Below, piece by piece: positions 1 to 24,085 of a stretch of 64,000 nucleotides of DNA. The translations under genes and the position numbers were made by a program. Source of the DNA: Candidula unifasciata (taxonomy: Eukaryota > Mollusca > Gastropoda > Stylommatophora > Geomitridae); the NCBI GenBank assembly GCA_905116865.2, contig CAJHNH020007623.1:109501-173500 (forward strand), written 5' to 3'. Numbering within the stretch: position 1 is the first letter of the stretch; each line of letters opens with the position of its first letter. The notes below the pieces were generated by a model. It worked only from the letters and a program-made list of their open reading frames with translations. It ran no database searches and had not been told where the DNA came from.

Positions 1-1792
1 AAATCTAAATTTTCATTATGATTATCAGGATTAAAAACATCTGACTGAAACAATTTCAGAGCTTCGGCCGCAAAAAGATGCATTCTGCGACCTGTACTTG
101 TGGTGGGAACATTGGTATTCATGGCACTCGAAAACGAACTTATAAAATGCATGTGTGATTACTGACAGGGAAAGTATCTGAAAGGATTTCGGCAGAGTGA
201 CTTTCCCTGAATAGTTTAATCGTACTTCCAAACATTAGTAACAAGTACGGAGCCGTGTGCGAAGCAAAATGTATGGGATACATGATCGACGATGACAGCG
301 TTGTTTGGGCAAAACGGAACTTCTCAATCAACGCTCACACCATTGCTTGGGTCTCAAAGAGTTAAATAAACCCATGATAGTGGTAGTCCATTTTGCCTTC
401 TTTACATTAAAACAGTGGTAGTCCACTCTAGTTTGCTTACTTTTTATTTATGCTATTAGTAATATACTTTGCTAACTTTACAGTAGTTAAACTATGATAG
501 TTGTAGCCTGCTTTGCTAACTTTACATTAGTTAAACTATGATAGTTGTAGCCTACTTTGCCTAGTTTACATTTCTCAATCCTACTGGCAGCAGAGATGTT
601 GTTTGTGAGAAGAATGCAAAGAATCTACTATAATTATAAGAAAAAAACAAAGCAATCAACCTTTAAACACAGTAAAACTAGAAGCTGAGAAATTAGCCAG
701 TCAGGGTTGTTTGGACGTGTTAGAAGAAGAAATGGACTTGAGAACTTTGTGGATTGTTTGGAAAAGAGCGAGGGAAGAGCAAGAAGATAAATACCTGGAT
801 GGCTTGACCATATGGATTGTGTGAGACAAAAGCACTGACCTGATCCATGATTCTGGTGACCATGGGATATGACTAACCATGACCACCTACAATTATCAGC
901 ACGGCACATGAGGATGATGAGTCCAGTTTATCTTCTTATTATAGTTCATGTGAATTGCCGTTGGTAGTCATATCTATCCACAACCTTCTGTCTCAGGTAT
1001 TTTCAGTCAGTTCTCTCACAGATGATCTTCCATGACATGATGTAAAACTGTTCAATATCTTCTCTCTCAGTCTCCCTCTGCCTCTATTCCTCTCCAACTT
1101 TCCCACAGACACAGTGTACTACACTTTTCTCCTTCTCATGATATGACCAAAGAATGAAGATTGTCTTATTCTGATGGGGCAGTCACTTCTCTAAGTGAGT
1201 CAGTTTCTTCTAAGACAACTTCATTGCTATTTTCAAAAAAAAATCTATCCAGAATATTCTCATTATTCATCTATAAAACCACATCTCTGCTGCTTCTGAA
1301 TAATTGCCCACCAATCATCCAACTATTCATGATTCACCACCATATACTCCCCATGTGAGTTTCCGGAGTCATATTATGGGGAAAACAAGAATAAATCCAT
1401 TGTAGGAGTTCGACTAATTGGAGACTTCCTTTGAACGGCAAGGAACAACCAGCTGCACACAAATAAGCCAGTAATATTGATGTGCTTGCAAAACTCAGGC
1501 CCAGCAACGAAGCCAGAGTCCAAATGGACGAACAACTGGGGCTTTCCACTAGAGCTTACAGCCAGTAAACTAAGAAGAAGACCTCCCTATACCATGACAT
1601 TTATCTACTTTTCATTAAAAATATTGGTCCAGTCAGCCAGCCTAACATTTATTAACACCTGTTAGCAGTAGTTCATTTTACCTACTTTCAGCTTAGAGTT
1701 TGGGCGCAGTCTGTAAGCTGACTTGTTACACTAACAACAGTGGATTTAATCCACATTGAAATTGTCAATTGTGGTCATTATTCAACTCTATA
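1..1792. other. Upstream region of the START-domain gene, repeats only
   Basis: No convincing exon is seen before the ATG at 1793. A short degenerate tandem array at about 370-575 repeats a unit containing 'tgatagttgtagcc', 'gctaactttaca' and 'ttaaactatga'. An AAG-tailed SINE copy lies at 1350-1585. Short open frames here have no recognisable content. The promoter and any 5'UTR exon of the START gene may lie here but I cannot place them. Confidence 0.5.
1350..1585 (+). repeat. AAG-tailed SINE-like repeat (family A)
   Basis: The order is: head 'gtttccgg', the core around 'gtaggagttcgactaattgg', then 'ggcaaggaacaacc' and 'aacaactgg', ending in 'aagaagaagacc'. The same block recurs at about 5405-5602, 8277-8573(-), 15674-15906(-), 37012-37262(-), 43980-44200 and elsewhere. 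The AAG-rich tail at one end indicates a retroposed element; no tRNA-like A/B boxes are obvious in it. Confidence 0.7.
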
Positions 1793-13441
<11,649 letters not shown>

Positions 13442-13589
13442 CTCTTAACTCGATTGTTACTTTAGAATAGTTGTTTGAGTTTTGAATTTAATGCCAAACC
13501 TGCTAATAGTGTAAGTGGAATGGTATATCTTGAGAACCCAGAGAGCTAAAAAAAGAAAATAAGGGGAGACACACACATATATTTGGGGT

Positions 13590-13815
13590 ACTCTGTGGCT
13601 AAAAAACGCTTTGCTTAAGCCATTTGCCTTGCATTCTGAAGGTCGTAAGTTCATTTCACAGATCATTCAGTTTACAAGTGCAGTTTTTACTGAGAGCCCT
13701 GGAATCTTTGCACAATTGTGCGATGCTCTTGGCAAGTGGTGTGCGGTTTTGCACAGATAGTCGGCACCATATCAGATAAAACCTGGTGCAGTGAAGTCAG
13801 TCCTTTCGACTGTAA
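13590..13815 (+). repeat. tRNA-derived SINE family E
   Basis: 'ctctgtggctaaaaaacgc' and 'gtaagttcatttcacagatc' form a tRNA-like head. The 3' body has 'gataaaacctggtgcag' and 'gtcctttcgactgtaaaac'. A better preserved copy is at 59755-59995. Confidence 0.65.
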
Positions 13816-13918
13816 AACTTTTTTTTCCCCCAATAATGTGAGTTAGATAAAAAAAAGTTAAGTAAAATGGGGAGGATTTGGAGGGAGCTTCAGGAGGTAG
13901 GAAAACGATAGCAAAGAG

Positions 13919-14532
13919 CAGTGGTTGTCCGCTTTTTTCAGGTGGCACCTGAACTGTCATCATTTTTACGATATTTTCGTTTCTTGACACTCGTGCCACT
14001 TGCTGAAGGCATACTTTCTATTTCTGTACTATCAGATTTATTACTGTTCAAAAATCTTTCCATTATCAAAGATACAAGAGCCAAAAATCACAAAACTGTT
14101 TATCAAAAACAAGAAAAAAGAAGTTATATAACTCTAACTAAATTACAATGAAGCGCTGAGCTTAACTTCACTAGACTTAAAGTGTAAGTCAACGTCCACT
14201 GGCTGAATCGAGCTGGTAACGCTTGCTTATATACTTTCCGCAAGATCTTCCAAATCTGTCACGAAGAATCTACACATCTCAACGTATCTAGTGCGATTGA
14301 GAAGACGCAGCCTTGCCAGCACAAGTTCGATATATCTGGCGCCCTTATTTTCATGCAGAATCAAACAAAAACAAATCAGGCAAACAAAAATCTAGATAAT
14401 CTTAGCTTCTCACGTTTTTGTTTAGTTCGGCTAAATGACTTGTTTAAATTAATTATAAAGCTTTTACATTATTTTGCGGCGCCACTGTGAAGAGGTCGCG
14501 GCTCCCCGGGGCACACAGTTTGGGAATGACTG
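13919..14532. mobile_element. hAT-like nonautonomous element, 614 bp
   Basis: Starts 'cagtggttgtccgctttttt' and ends 'gcacacagtttgggaatgac', sharing its right end with the shorter element at 53497-53673. A clear target duplication is not visible. Confidence 0.5.
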
Positions 14533-15335
14533 AGTTAAGGTAACACTGGCCGGGACAGCACTTGAAGAGTTTTCTCCTACTTTGCAATATTGTTCTTTAA
14601 TTCATTTTTATTTTATTTGGCACCACGTTTTGTTTCAGTATTATTAATTGTTTTGTTTCTTTGATGACATGGATGTTTTTAATATTTTGGAGTGACTATA
14701 TCAAATTTCTATATAAGAAATCAAATTTCATTATTATATTGTGTTGTTATTTTGAACTTTTGCTACATAATGAGAAGAGACAACTAGAACTTGTGACAGC
14801 TGGAAAAATCTGCAGTATGAGAGCTTGAGGAAAACAACACGAGAAGCTTCTTGACAGCTTTTTATCGTGGTTATGGAGGGGTGACTGCATACAAACTATT
14901 CATTGGCACTTGGCACATAGCACCTAAGTGTATTTTGAGAACTGTTTTTGTCAATTTATGATGTGCCAAATACACAGGTGTGAATTCCTACTCCAGATGG
15001 GTCAGAATGATGTATTACTTTTCACACGCCTACACAATTAATTTTCATTTGCCACTTCAGAAAGAAAAGAACAATTTTCTCGAAACAAGTGTTTAGCACT
15101 TGGGTGTCTTTTGCATAGTGTCAACATTTATGTGGTTTTGGAGATTGCAAAATCTGGAGAGGCATGAAGGGCATTTGATGATGATTGCATTGTTGAATTA
15201 TACTGTTTTAAGTGAGATCATATCGAATCTGTTATTGCCAGTCTTGTATTTACAGTACGTATGTGGATTGAAAGACCAATCAAGAACTGTGGTAATCTGT
15301 AGCTTTTATTCATTTTTTTTTTTTAATTGACTAAC

Positions 15336-15505
15336 GCTGAGCATGTTTATCAAAGTGCTGCATGTTTATATGTCTACACTGAGCATGTTTATCAAAGTGC
15401 TGCATGTTTATATGTCTACACTGAGCATGTTTATCAAAGTGTTGCATGTTTATATGTCTACACTGAGTATGTTTATCAAAGTGTTGCATGTTTATATGTC
15501 TAGTT
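15336..15505. repeat. 42-bp tandem repeat, about 4 units
   Basis: The unit contains 'ctgagcatgtttatcaaagt' then 'gctgcatgtttatatgtcta'. Because 42 is a multiple of three it gives an open frame (MFIKVLHVYMSTLS repeated) that I do not regard as a gene. Confidence 0.92.
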
Positions 15506-15673
15506 TTTCACCGCTGAGAACCACATGGGTATACATGTCTAAGAGGAAATGAATGAGCTGATGGGCTTGCTGATAGTGTAACTGTGCAAGGCAGGCTAGC
15601 AATAGACCAGGCTAACATACTGAATGCTGTACAAGAAGTAAGATGTTTGCATGATTCAAGTGAAGATAGTCTG

Positions 15674-15906
15674 CTGCTTCTTCTTAGTGTTAACCAGCTG
15701 TAAACTCTGGCTGAAAGTTCTGGTTGTTCGTCCACTTCTGGACTTTGGTCTTGTTCCAGAACTTGAATTTTGCATGCACATCTATTTTACATATCTGATT
15801 TATTTATGTGCAGTCTGTTGGTTCCTTGCCACTCAGGCAGATGCATTCTGACTTCGAAAGAAACATCATTAATTTGGGGTCATTAACAACGTGCTTGTTA
15901 GGGGCG
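15674..15906 (-). repeat. Family A SINE
   Basis: Read on +: 'tgctgcttcttcttag', 'ccagctgtaaactctggctg', 'ttggtcttgttccagaac', 'tgttggttccttgccac', 'caacgtgcttgttagggg'. Confidence 0.7.
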
Positions 15907-15915
15907 TTCTTGTCG

Positions 15916-16080
15916 ATGTCTGTGGCTTAGCCATTATGAATTCGCTTCGTAATGCCGAGTTTAATCCCAGCTGCAGGCAGTTTGGCAGTAGACAGCCTTG
16001 CGTTGGTTTGGACAGTGGTATTGAGACTTGACTGTTAAGAAGCAGTGACAAACTGCTGAACATATAATTCCTAGAAAAAC
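15916..16080 (+). repeat. tRNA-derived SINE family B
   Basis: 'gtctgtggcttagcc', then 'cgcttcgtaatgccgag', B box-like 'tttaatcccagctgcaggc', and 'gtggtattgagacttgac'. Directly downstream of an inverted family A copy. Confidence 0.65.
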
Positions 16081-16639
16081 CACAAACAACTGGAAAATTC
16101 TTTTAGATTGAGTGGGTCGATGTGTAGTGAGAATGATCTGTTGATTAACTTATACAAAAATGTTCATGTGGAAAGTGTGAATATGATATGATCAGTCAAA
16201 AAAAAAAAAGAATAGTTTTGTCTGGAAAGATATGTAATGAATTTGTTTGTAAAATATACTTAACGATGTTAAGTAAACATTTTATGTGAATGATAATTTA
16301 ATCAGTATCTTAATTCCTACCAGGCTTAGGAAAAAAAACAAAAATGAGTGTGTTTGATGACCTTTTAGTCTTTATAGGAGCTGCATGAGGAGGAGAAAAA
16401 TGGAGAACATCAAGACAGAGGGAAAGTTAAAGGGGCAAAGAGGCAAAGGGAGACCAAGAGACATGCAGGGCACTTTGACATCATGGCATGGACTATGAAA
16501 GGTCATCTGTGTCAGAACTGATTGAAAGTACACAAAACAGGAGGTTTTGGATAGACATGACTACCCTCACCAGACAGCTTGGACTATGAAAGAGCATCTA
16601 TGTCAGAATTGATTGAAAGTACACAAAACAGGAGGTTGT

Positions 16640-16862
16640 GGATAGCATAGTGGCTAGACACTGTCTTTCCAGCCTGAAGGTCTAGGGTTTAAATCTGCAT
16701 CTAGTATTTTATTTTTTTATTATTTTTTTCCTTCAAAACTCCAGATGAGCCAGCCTAAAATGGCACCAGGTAACCACCTAAGAAGTAAAGAAGGCTGGTC
16801 TGATGTTGACCACATTACCCCTCAAGGGTTGACAGGTCTGTAAAAATGAGGGGCATCATATC
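16640..16862 (+). repeat. tRNA-derived SINE family C
   Basis: 'gcatagtggctagacac' (A box), 'ctagggtttaaatctgc' (B box), then 'gcaccaggtaaccacc', 'tgatgttgaccacatta' and 'gggttgacaggtctgtaaaa'. Confidence 0.7.
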
Positions 16863-17384
16863 AGAAGAAAGACCAAACCAACTGGTAAAGTACAGTAGTC
16901 TAGAATAGAAGAACACCAAATCAACTGATAAAGTACAGTAGTCTAGAAAAGAAGAACACCAAACCAACTGGTAAAGTACAGTAGTCTAGAATAGAAGAAC
17001 ACCAAATCAACTGGTAAAGTACAGTAGTCTAGAATAGAAGAACACCAAACCAACTTGTAAAGTACAGTAGTCTAGAAGAACACCAAATCAACTGGTAAAA
17101 ATGCAATAAATATTCCATATTAGAGGGGGAAAGACCAAACCAACTGGTGAAGCACAATAGCCCATGGTAGAAAAGAAAAGACCAAACCATCTGGTTAAGT
17201 TCTACAGTCTGTGGTAGAAGAGGAAAGGCCAAACCATCTGGAAAAGTACAATAGCCTGTGGTATAAGAGGAAAGACCAAACCATCTGGTTAAGTTCTATA
17301 ACCCGTGGTGGCAGATGAAAGACCAAACCAACAAAATACAATAGCCCATGGTAGAAGAGGAAAGACCAAGCTATCTGGAAAAGT
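16863..17384. repeat. Minisatellite, about 43-bp units
   Basis: Eleven or so degenerate units of the type 'agaccaaaccaactggtaaa' plus 'gtacagtagtctagaa'. The array is interrupted by a foldback element at 17385. Related sequence in inverted orientation lies near 18290-18370 and 19370-19490. Confidence 0.88.
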
Positions 17385-17773
17385 GGGCTATCCTCTGAAT
17401 AAGGGCACATATTATGGCAGCCAAAAACAGGGCCTCAGTTACGTGTCAATTGCGCACTTCCAGCTACCTAATTTGCGGTTTTCCGGCGACTACCGCCGAG
17501 AGTATCCCCCACGCCACGTGAGCTAAACTAGATGGCTGGGACTCACGAGCAAAGCTGCAGGAGATGCGGAAGCTGCTGCTCGTGAGTCCTAGCCATCTAG
17601 TTTAGCCCCAATCCACACCGCGTGAGTGGCATGGGGGATACTCTCGGCGGTGGCAGTAGTCGCCGGAAAACCGCAAATTAGGTCACCGCAAGTGCTCAGT
17701 TGACACGTGACTGAGGCTCTGTTAGGGTGTTTTTGCCGCCGCCATAATATGTGCCTGTTATTCGGAGGATAAC
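17385..17773. mobile_element. Foldback/MITE: near-complete 390-bp hairpin
   Basis: The outer repeats are GGCTATCCTCTGAATAAGGG and its near-complement at 17754-17773. Complementarity continues to the centre (actagatggctgggactcac at 17528-17547 against the complement at about 17580-17605), leaving a loop of about 25 nt. Internal blocks 'cctcagttacgtgtcaattg' and 'tactctcggcggtgg' are shared with the element at 37439-37718. Confidence 0.88.
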
Positions 17774-18644
17774 TGAATACATTACCCTATGATAGAGGAA
17801 AGACCTAAAACAAGTTAAAAGGATTTCTTTAAACCAGATTTTGTGGGAAGCTTCCCAATTTCGGTGCTTTATTAATATCCTACCCCAAACAGGGGGAATC
17901 CCCAGGTCATGGGACTGTCTACAATTTCAGGGGGTGGTAAATAGGCTGCATGCAGTCGTGGGACCTAGGCTGCATGCACTTGTGGGATCTAGACTGCACT
18001 CGCTCGTAGGATGTCAGTGAGTTGGGGTTAGGGCCAGTTTAGATGTTTTGGGGTCGTTAAAAGCATCAAAAATCAGGAAACCCAGTCTTACCACCCTCTA
18101 GAATGTTGGACTGTCCTGTGACGTCATCTGGGGTCGGATATTAATAAAGCACCCTAATTTCTTTATATGAGCCTGGTCAGCATCCTCCTGTCTTCTCTTT
18201 CTTATTTTTAGCCCTTCTCTGAGAAGGCTGGTTATGCAGTTACTACCCAGGGATCATGGAACAGCATGCCCTGTTCCACCTTACTGTGTTCAGTTCTTCC
18301 TCTTCTACCCTGGCATGTCGAGGTCGCTTACCATCTTGTTTAATCCTTCCTCTCCTACCCTGGGATGTATGTGAAATTCACCCTCGTCTACACTGCTCTT
18401 TTGTTTACCAATACGTTTTTTTTTTTTTACTTTAAAATAAGTGATATTGTGTATTTTTGTAATATTGTCTAATTTATGTATGTGCTCAATAGCCGCAGTG
18501 TTCACATTTTATTTGTGTTTGTTATATTGTGAAGCTCGTTGATAAATTTTTCATTCAGTTTCATATTTTTCCTTGATGTTTGTAAGGTTTCACAGCAGTT
18601 CATTAACTTCACATACCTCGTGTGTCCCACCCTCCCAGAAATGC

Positions 18645-18867
18645 TACTATTTGTTTATGCCTGCCACACTCATCTACACTTCGTAATGCCAGGGTGCCGG
18701 GTTCGATCCCAGCTGCAGGCTATGCGCCTTGCGTTGGTTTTGGCAGTGGTATCAGTAGGCCAACCGTCCAGAAAGCAATGGCAAAACTACTGGACGTAAA
18801 TTTGCCTAGAGAAACCACACAACAGCCAGGGGCTGCTGGAGTTGGTTCTGCAACGTCCTGTAAAGCG
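18645..18867 (+). repeat. tRNA-derived SINE family B
   Basis: 'cttcgtaatgccaggg', B box 'gggttcgatcccagctgc', 'gcgccttgcgttggttttgg', 'tggacgtaaatttgcctaga', 'ggttctgcaacgtcctgtaa'. Confidence 0.75.
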
Positions 18868-19140
18868 GCGTCCGTGGCTAAGGCGTTGCGAGTCTGACTC
18901 GTAATCCAACGTACTGCGATCGAAACCCACTGCTGGCTGCGTGGATTTTTATCATGGTATGGGGGCATCGCAGGCCGACCAGCCTAAAATGGGTACCAGG
19001 ATGGCTGTCCTGGGAAAGTAAAGACGGCCGGCGTAATGCTGACCACATTAGTAACCATCCAATGCCGATTGGTCTGTAAAAATATGAGACGCTCTTCCCA
19101 TATACCCGATGCTCCTAAGGCGTGAAAAGGGATCTTTACT
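18868..19140 (+). repeat. tRNA-derived SINE family C, with TTTAC tail
   Basis: 'gcgtccgtggctaaggcgtt' (A box), 'gcgatcgaaaccc' (B box), core 'tgtcctgggaaagtaaagac', 'gtaatgctgaccacattag', ending in the tail 'ttacttactttactttac'. Confidence 0.75.
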
Positions 19141-19524
19141 TACTTTACTTTACTTACACTCATCTACGCTGTGCTGTATTGTTTACCATTATGATTTTTA
19201 TTTTTCAAATTATTATTTAATTTTTTAATTTTTTTTCTAATTTAAGACAAGTGATATTGTGTATTGTCTAATTTATGTATGTGCTGATGAAGCCGCAACG
19301 TTCACGTTTTGTTATATTGTGAAGCTTGCTGATATACTTTTCGTTCGGATTTATATCTTTCCTTGATACCCTGGGATGTAGAACAATCTTCAGGTGTCAA
19401 CGTACCCTGCCATCATGTTTGGTCTTTCCTCTTCTACCTTGGGGGTATAGGTACCTTCATCTTGTTTTTTTTTTTTTTTCACTTTTGCCCTAGGGTATAG
19501 CGTTACATAATTATTCACCCTTAA

Positions 19525-19690
19525 AATGCAATTGGCATGTTGATTTGTTTAGCTAGACTGCAAAATCTACGCCTTTCGACCCAACACATACAAATTTCAG
19601 CAGACCTTCAATCTGCTTTTTACGACATGCTTATTATGGGACTGAGTCTGTCCCCAATCCCAAACTGGGGCCCTGTGTCCCCCCACACAA
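19525..19690 (-). repeat. Family A' repeat (shared head, alternative tail)
   Basis: Read on +: 'tggcatgttgatttgtttag', 'ctacgcctttcgacccaac', 'acgacatgcttattatggg', then 'ggggccctgtgtcccccc'. Similar copies are at 31655, 58366 and 61430. Confidence 0.6.
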
Positions 19691-19990
19691 GGATAAAGTA
19701 CGTCTTTTTCCTCCTATACTCTATAACCACACAGCCAATTTATAATGCAGGTATCAAAATAACCGCATGAGACCATTTTGTCACCATGCACCCAAACTGC
19801 AATGACAAGCATTTATTAGCAAATTTTTGGTGCATTTGTTTTAGTTATAACAGTTCATAATTTTGAACATACCGAGAAACGTATATATTTACAAAATGTT
19901 TACAGAATAAAGTATTGTTTATTCATTCTTATAAACTTTATTTATTGCCTTTTTCTTTCTCAAGAATAACTGATCAATTGTAGACATCCT

Positions 19991-20135
19991 TCTTCTTAAC
20001 GTTCGCTAGCAGAAAACTCTGGCAAATAGTTTCCTGCTTGTTTGTCAATTGCTAGACTTAAGTCTTGTTCCAGGACTTGAGTTCAAACATCTGGCTTATT
20101 TCAGTGCAGACTGTTGGTTATTGCCTCCCAGAGCA
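19991..20135 (-). repeat. Partial family A SINE
   Basis: 'cttcttcttaacgttcgc' is the inverted AAG tail, followed by 'agaaaactctggcaaa', 'cttaagtcttgttccagg' and 'gcagactgttggtta'. Confidence 0.65.
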
Positions 20136-20284
20136 GAGGCTGCTTTGCATGCTCGCGCACTCACACAAGAAAGAAAGAAAAAGTGATTAATGTTTAGCCA
20201 TAACTTTATTTACATAAATTTATACATTTCAAATTAAAATGATGAACATATTTGGAGAAGAGAGAAGTTGTATATGGAAAAGAT

Positions 20285-20410
20285 GGGGCTGCGTGGTCTC
20301 GAGTGCTAGAGGTTCCGGGATCAATCCCCGGTAAAACTGGGATTTTTTTATGTGGACTTGGACTTCTAGTAATTCCCCCTGGTCTCTGGGTAGTGAGATC
20401 AGACTCCCTT
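20285..20410 (+). repeat. tRNA-like SINE fragment
   Basis: 'gcgtggtctcgagtgctaga' and 'gggatcaatccccggt' resemble an A/B box pair, then a T-run and 'gtctctgggtagtgagatc'. The acceptor stem is not intact. Confidence 0.4.
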
Positions 20411-20849
20411 GCTTTGTTGCGCACGAAAAAAATCCCTTGGCAGTTGGAAATCGAAGAGAGTAGCCTAACGGCATTGCTCGGGCAAAATTTGGAGCGAAAA
20501 ATCTACCACCTAAAGTATTTCAGGATCCTCGCCGGTGCTACAGAGCCTATGCACTGTGCTGAGCTTCTTTGGACTCAGACTTGAGATAGAAGAAGAACAG
20601 AGCACTTATGGGTTACACCCGTGTGCCATGATGTTGATCCCTTGTTCAAAACCTAAATGGAAAGGACATCTCTAGAGAAGAATAGGTAATATTTGACGGG
20701 AACATATAAAAAAAGGTGAGGGGGAATAAGTGAAATATTTTGGCAATAAAGACAGTGAAAATTCAAAGACAAAGGAGCGAGATGTAGATAGTGATACAAG
20801 TGGAAGGTTGGGTTAACATAAAGAAATAGACAAACTGCAGATTCAATGT

Positions 20850-21475
20850 CTGCCCTTCAAGCTCTGGAAGGCAGTGAATGCTCCAGAGCTGGATGCTGAT
20901 CAGCTTATTACCTCATACATCAGAATAGTGATGCAGTGGATTCCAGGCCACTCCGGCACACCAGGTGCTGACAGACTGGCAAAGAAAGGAGCAACACAAG
21001 AACAACCACCTACAGCGACAACCCTACAGACAGCAAAAACACTTATAAGAGCTATAAACAAAGAGACTTGGCTGAACAGATGGGCTATGGGAGACACTGG
21101 AAGATAGGTTTATAGACACATGGCTAGCCCTGATCCTAATGACAGCATTACCCATTTAACAAGAAGGGACCAGGCCACCATCTTCAGACTTAGAACGCAA
21201 CATACTCCACTCAATGGACACCTAAACAGAATACAGCCACAACACTCCCCAGGGTGCCAGCTATGTAACTACCCCTACGAATCTGTTGAACACCATCTCT
21301 TTGAGTGCCTAAAACTCAGCAAGACTAGAAGAATGCTACTCCCTCCGAGACCAGACAAGTGGAACACCTTGTACAGAGGAAAAGAACAGCTTGTGAAAAC
21401 ATGCGAATTCCACTACATGGCATTGGGCCAAAGGGCGAAAGCTCATGCACCGCTGGATCGATAACAACAACAACA
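20850..21475 (+). mobile_element. I-like LINE 3' fragment with RNase H end and zinc motif
   Basis: 'MQWIPGHSGTPGADRLAKKG' is the last RNase H block (the W-x-P-x-H-S-G...N/D-x-x-A motif). After one stop and a frame break comes 'CQLCNYPYESVEHHLFEC', a C-x2-C...H-x4-C motif typical of the C-terminus of I/Jockey-group ORF2. It ends with TAA followed by an 'acaacaacaaca' tail, as expected at a LINE 3' end. Confidence 0.85.
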
Positions 21476-21549
21476 AAATGCCTGCTCGTTTCAAAGAAAG
21501 TCGATGAGGACACTAGAAAAGATGGCCAAAGCTAGTGTAGGCCTCATAC

Positions 21550-24085
21550 AGATCATAGCCATGCTAACTATAGTCATATAGATCGTAGCCTTGCTAACTA
21601 TAGTCATACAGATCATAGCCATGCTAACTATAGTCATATAGATTGTAGCTATGCCAACTATAGTCATATAGATCGTAGCCATGCTAAGTAAAGTCATATA
21701 GATTGTAGCCATGCTAACTACAGTCATATAGACCGTAGCCATGCTAACTATAGTCATATAGATTGTAGCCATACCAACCAGTTACAGTAACCATAGCTAT
21801 ACTAACTGTAGTCATACTGATCATAACTACACTAACTGTAGTTATACTGATCATAACTATACTAACTGTAGTTATACTGATCATAACTACACTAACTGTA
21901 GTCATATTGATCATAACTACACTAACTGTAGTCATATTGATCATAACTACACTAACTGTAGTCATATTGATCATAACTACACTAACTGTAGTCACACAGA
22001 TCATAACTACACTAACTGTAGTCATACTGATCATAGCTACACTAATTGTAGTCATACTGATCATAACTATACTAACTGTAGTCATACTGATCATAACTAT
22101 ACTAACTGTAGTCATACTGATCATAACTACACTAACTGTAGTCATATTGATCATAACTATACTAACTGTAGTCACACTGATCATAACTATACTAACTGTA
22201 GTCACACTGATCATAACTATACTAACTGTAGTCACACTGATCATAACTATACTAACTGTAGTCACACTGATCATAACTATACTAACTGTAGTCACACTGA
22301 TCATAACTATACTAACTAGTCATACTGATCATAATTATACTAACTGTAGTTATACTGATCATAACTACACTAACTGTAGTCATACTGATCATAACTACAC
22401 TAACTGTAGTCACACTGATCATAACTATACTAACTAGTCACACTGATCATAACTATACTAACTGTAGTTATACTGATCATAACTACACTAACTGTAGTCA
22501 TACTGATCATAGCTATACTAACTGTAGTCATACTGATCATAGCTACACTAACTGTAGTCACACTGATCATAACTACACTAACTGTAGTCACACTGATCAT
22601 AACTATACTAACTAGTCATACTGATCATAACTATACTAACTGTAGTTATACTGATCATAGCTACACTAACTGTAGTCATACTGATCATAGCTACACTAAC
22701 TGTAGTCACACTGATCATAACTACACTAACTGTAGTCATACTGATCATAGCTACACTAACTGTAGTCATACTGATCATAACTATACTAACTAGTCATACT
22801 GATCATAGCTATACTAACTGTAGTCATACTGATCATAACTACACTAACTGTAGTCACACTGATCATAACTATACTAACTAGTCATACTGATCATAACTAT
22901 ACTAACTGTAGTCATACTGATCATAGCTACACTAACTGTAGTCATACTGATCATAGCTACACTAACTGTAGTCACACTGATCATAACTACACTAACTGTA
23001 GTCATACTGATCATAACTATACTAACTAGTCATACTGATCATAACTATACTAACTGTAGTCATACTGATCATAACTATACTAACTAGTCATACTGATCAT
23101 AACTATACTAACTAGTCATACTGATCATAACTATACTAACTAGTCATACTGATCATAAGTATACTAACTGTAGTCATACTGATCATAGCTACACTAACTG
23201 TAGTCATACTGATCATAACTATACTAACTGTAGTCATACTGATCATAACTATACTAACTGTAGTCATACTGATCATAACTATACTAACTGTAGTCATACT
23301 GATCATAACTATACTAACTGTAGTCATACTGATCATAACTATACTAACTGTAGTCACACTGATCATAACTATACTAACTGTAGTCATACTGATCATAACT
23401 ATACTAACTGTAGTCATACTGATCATAACTATACTAACTGTAGTCATACTGATCATAACTATACTAACTGTAGTCATACTGATCATAGCTACACTAACTG
23501 TAGTCATACTGATCATAACTACACTAACTGTAGTCATACTGATCATAGCTATACTAACTGTAGTCATACTGATCATAACTACACTAACTGTAGTCACACT
23601 GATCATAACTATACTAACTAGTCATACTGATCATAACTATACTAACTGTAGTCATACTGATCATAACTACACTAACTGTAGTCATACTGATCATAACTAT
23701 ACTAACTGTAGTCATACTGATCATAACTATACTAACTGTAGTCATACTGATCATAACTATACACTAGTCATACTGATCATAACTATACTAACTGTAGTCA
23801 TACTGATCATAACTATACTAACTAGTCATACTGATCATAACTATACTAACTGTAGTCATACTGATCATAACTATACTAACTGTAGTCATACTGATCATAA
23901 CTATACTAACTAGTCATACTGATCATAACTATACTAACTGTAGTCATACTGATCATAACTACACTAACTGTAGTCATACTGATCATAACTATACTAACTA
24001 GTCATACTGATCATAACTACACTAACTGTAGTCATACTGATCATAGCTACACTAACTGTAGTCATACTGATCATAGCTACATCAT
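21550..24085. repeat. 2.5-kb minisatellite, 30-bp unit with 28-bp variants
   Basis: Part one (21550-21778) has the unit 'gatcatagccatgctaacta' + 'tagtcatata'. Part two (21790-24085) has 'catactgatcataactatac' + 'taactgtagt', about 75 units, with a 28-bp variant lacking two bases (taactagt). Variant units are interspersed in patterns that suggest block duplication. The 30-bp period keeps long open frames on both strands (MISVTTVSIV repeats); these are not genes. Confidence 0.97.

Larger units (their letters stand above)
14533..16640. other. Intergenic, repeats only
   Basis: No exon is recognised. It contains a 42-bp tandem repeat (15336-15505), a family A SINE on - (15674-15906), a family B SINE (15916-16080) and a LINE-like relic (16370-16560). 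Confidence 0.6.
18290..19500. repeat. Local duplication of a 0.3-kb unit around SINE insertions
   Basis: 18290-18600 and 19140-19460 share, in the same order, 'ctcatctac', 'gtttacca', 'aagtgatattgtgtat', 'taatttatgtatgtgct', 'gttatattgtgaagct' and 'tttccttgat'. Family B (18645-18867) and family C (18868-19140) SINEs lie between them. Confidence 0.7.

Noticed and set aside
21744..23606. Long open frames with repeating MISVTTVSIV / TLIITILTVV
   Set aside because: They are produced by a 30-bp tandem repeat on both strands, with no start context or splice support.
21550..24085. CRISPR-like array
   Set aside because: Units are contiguous with no unique spacers, and the context is eukaryotic.
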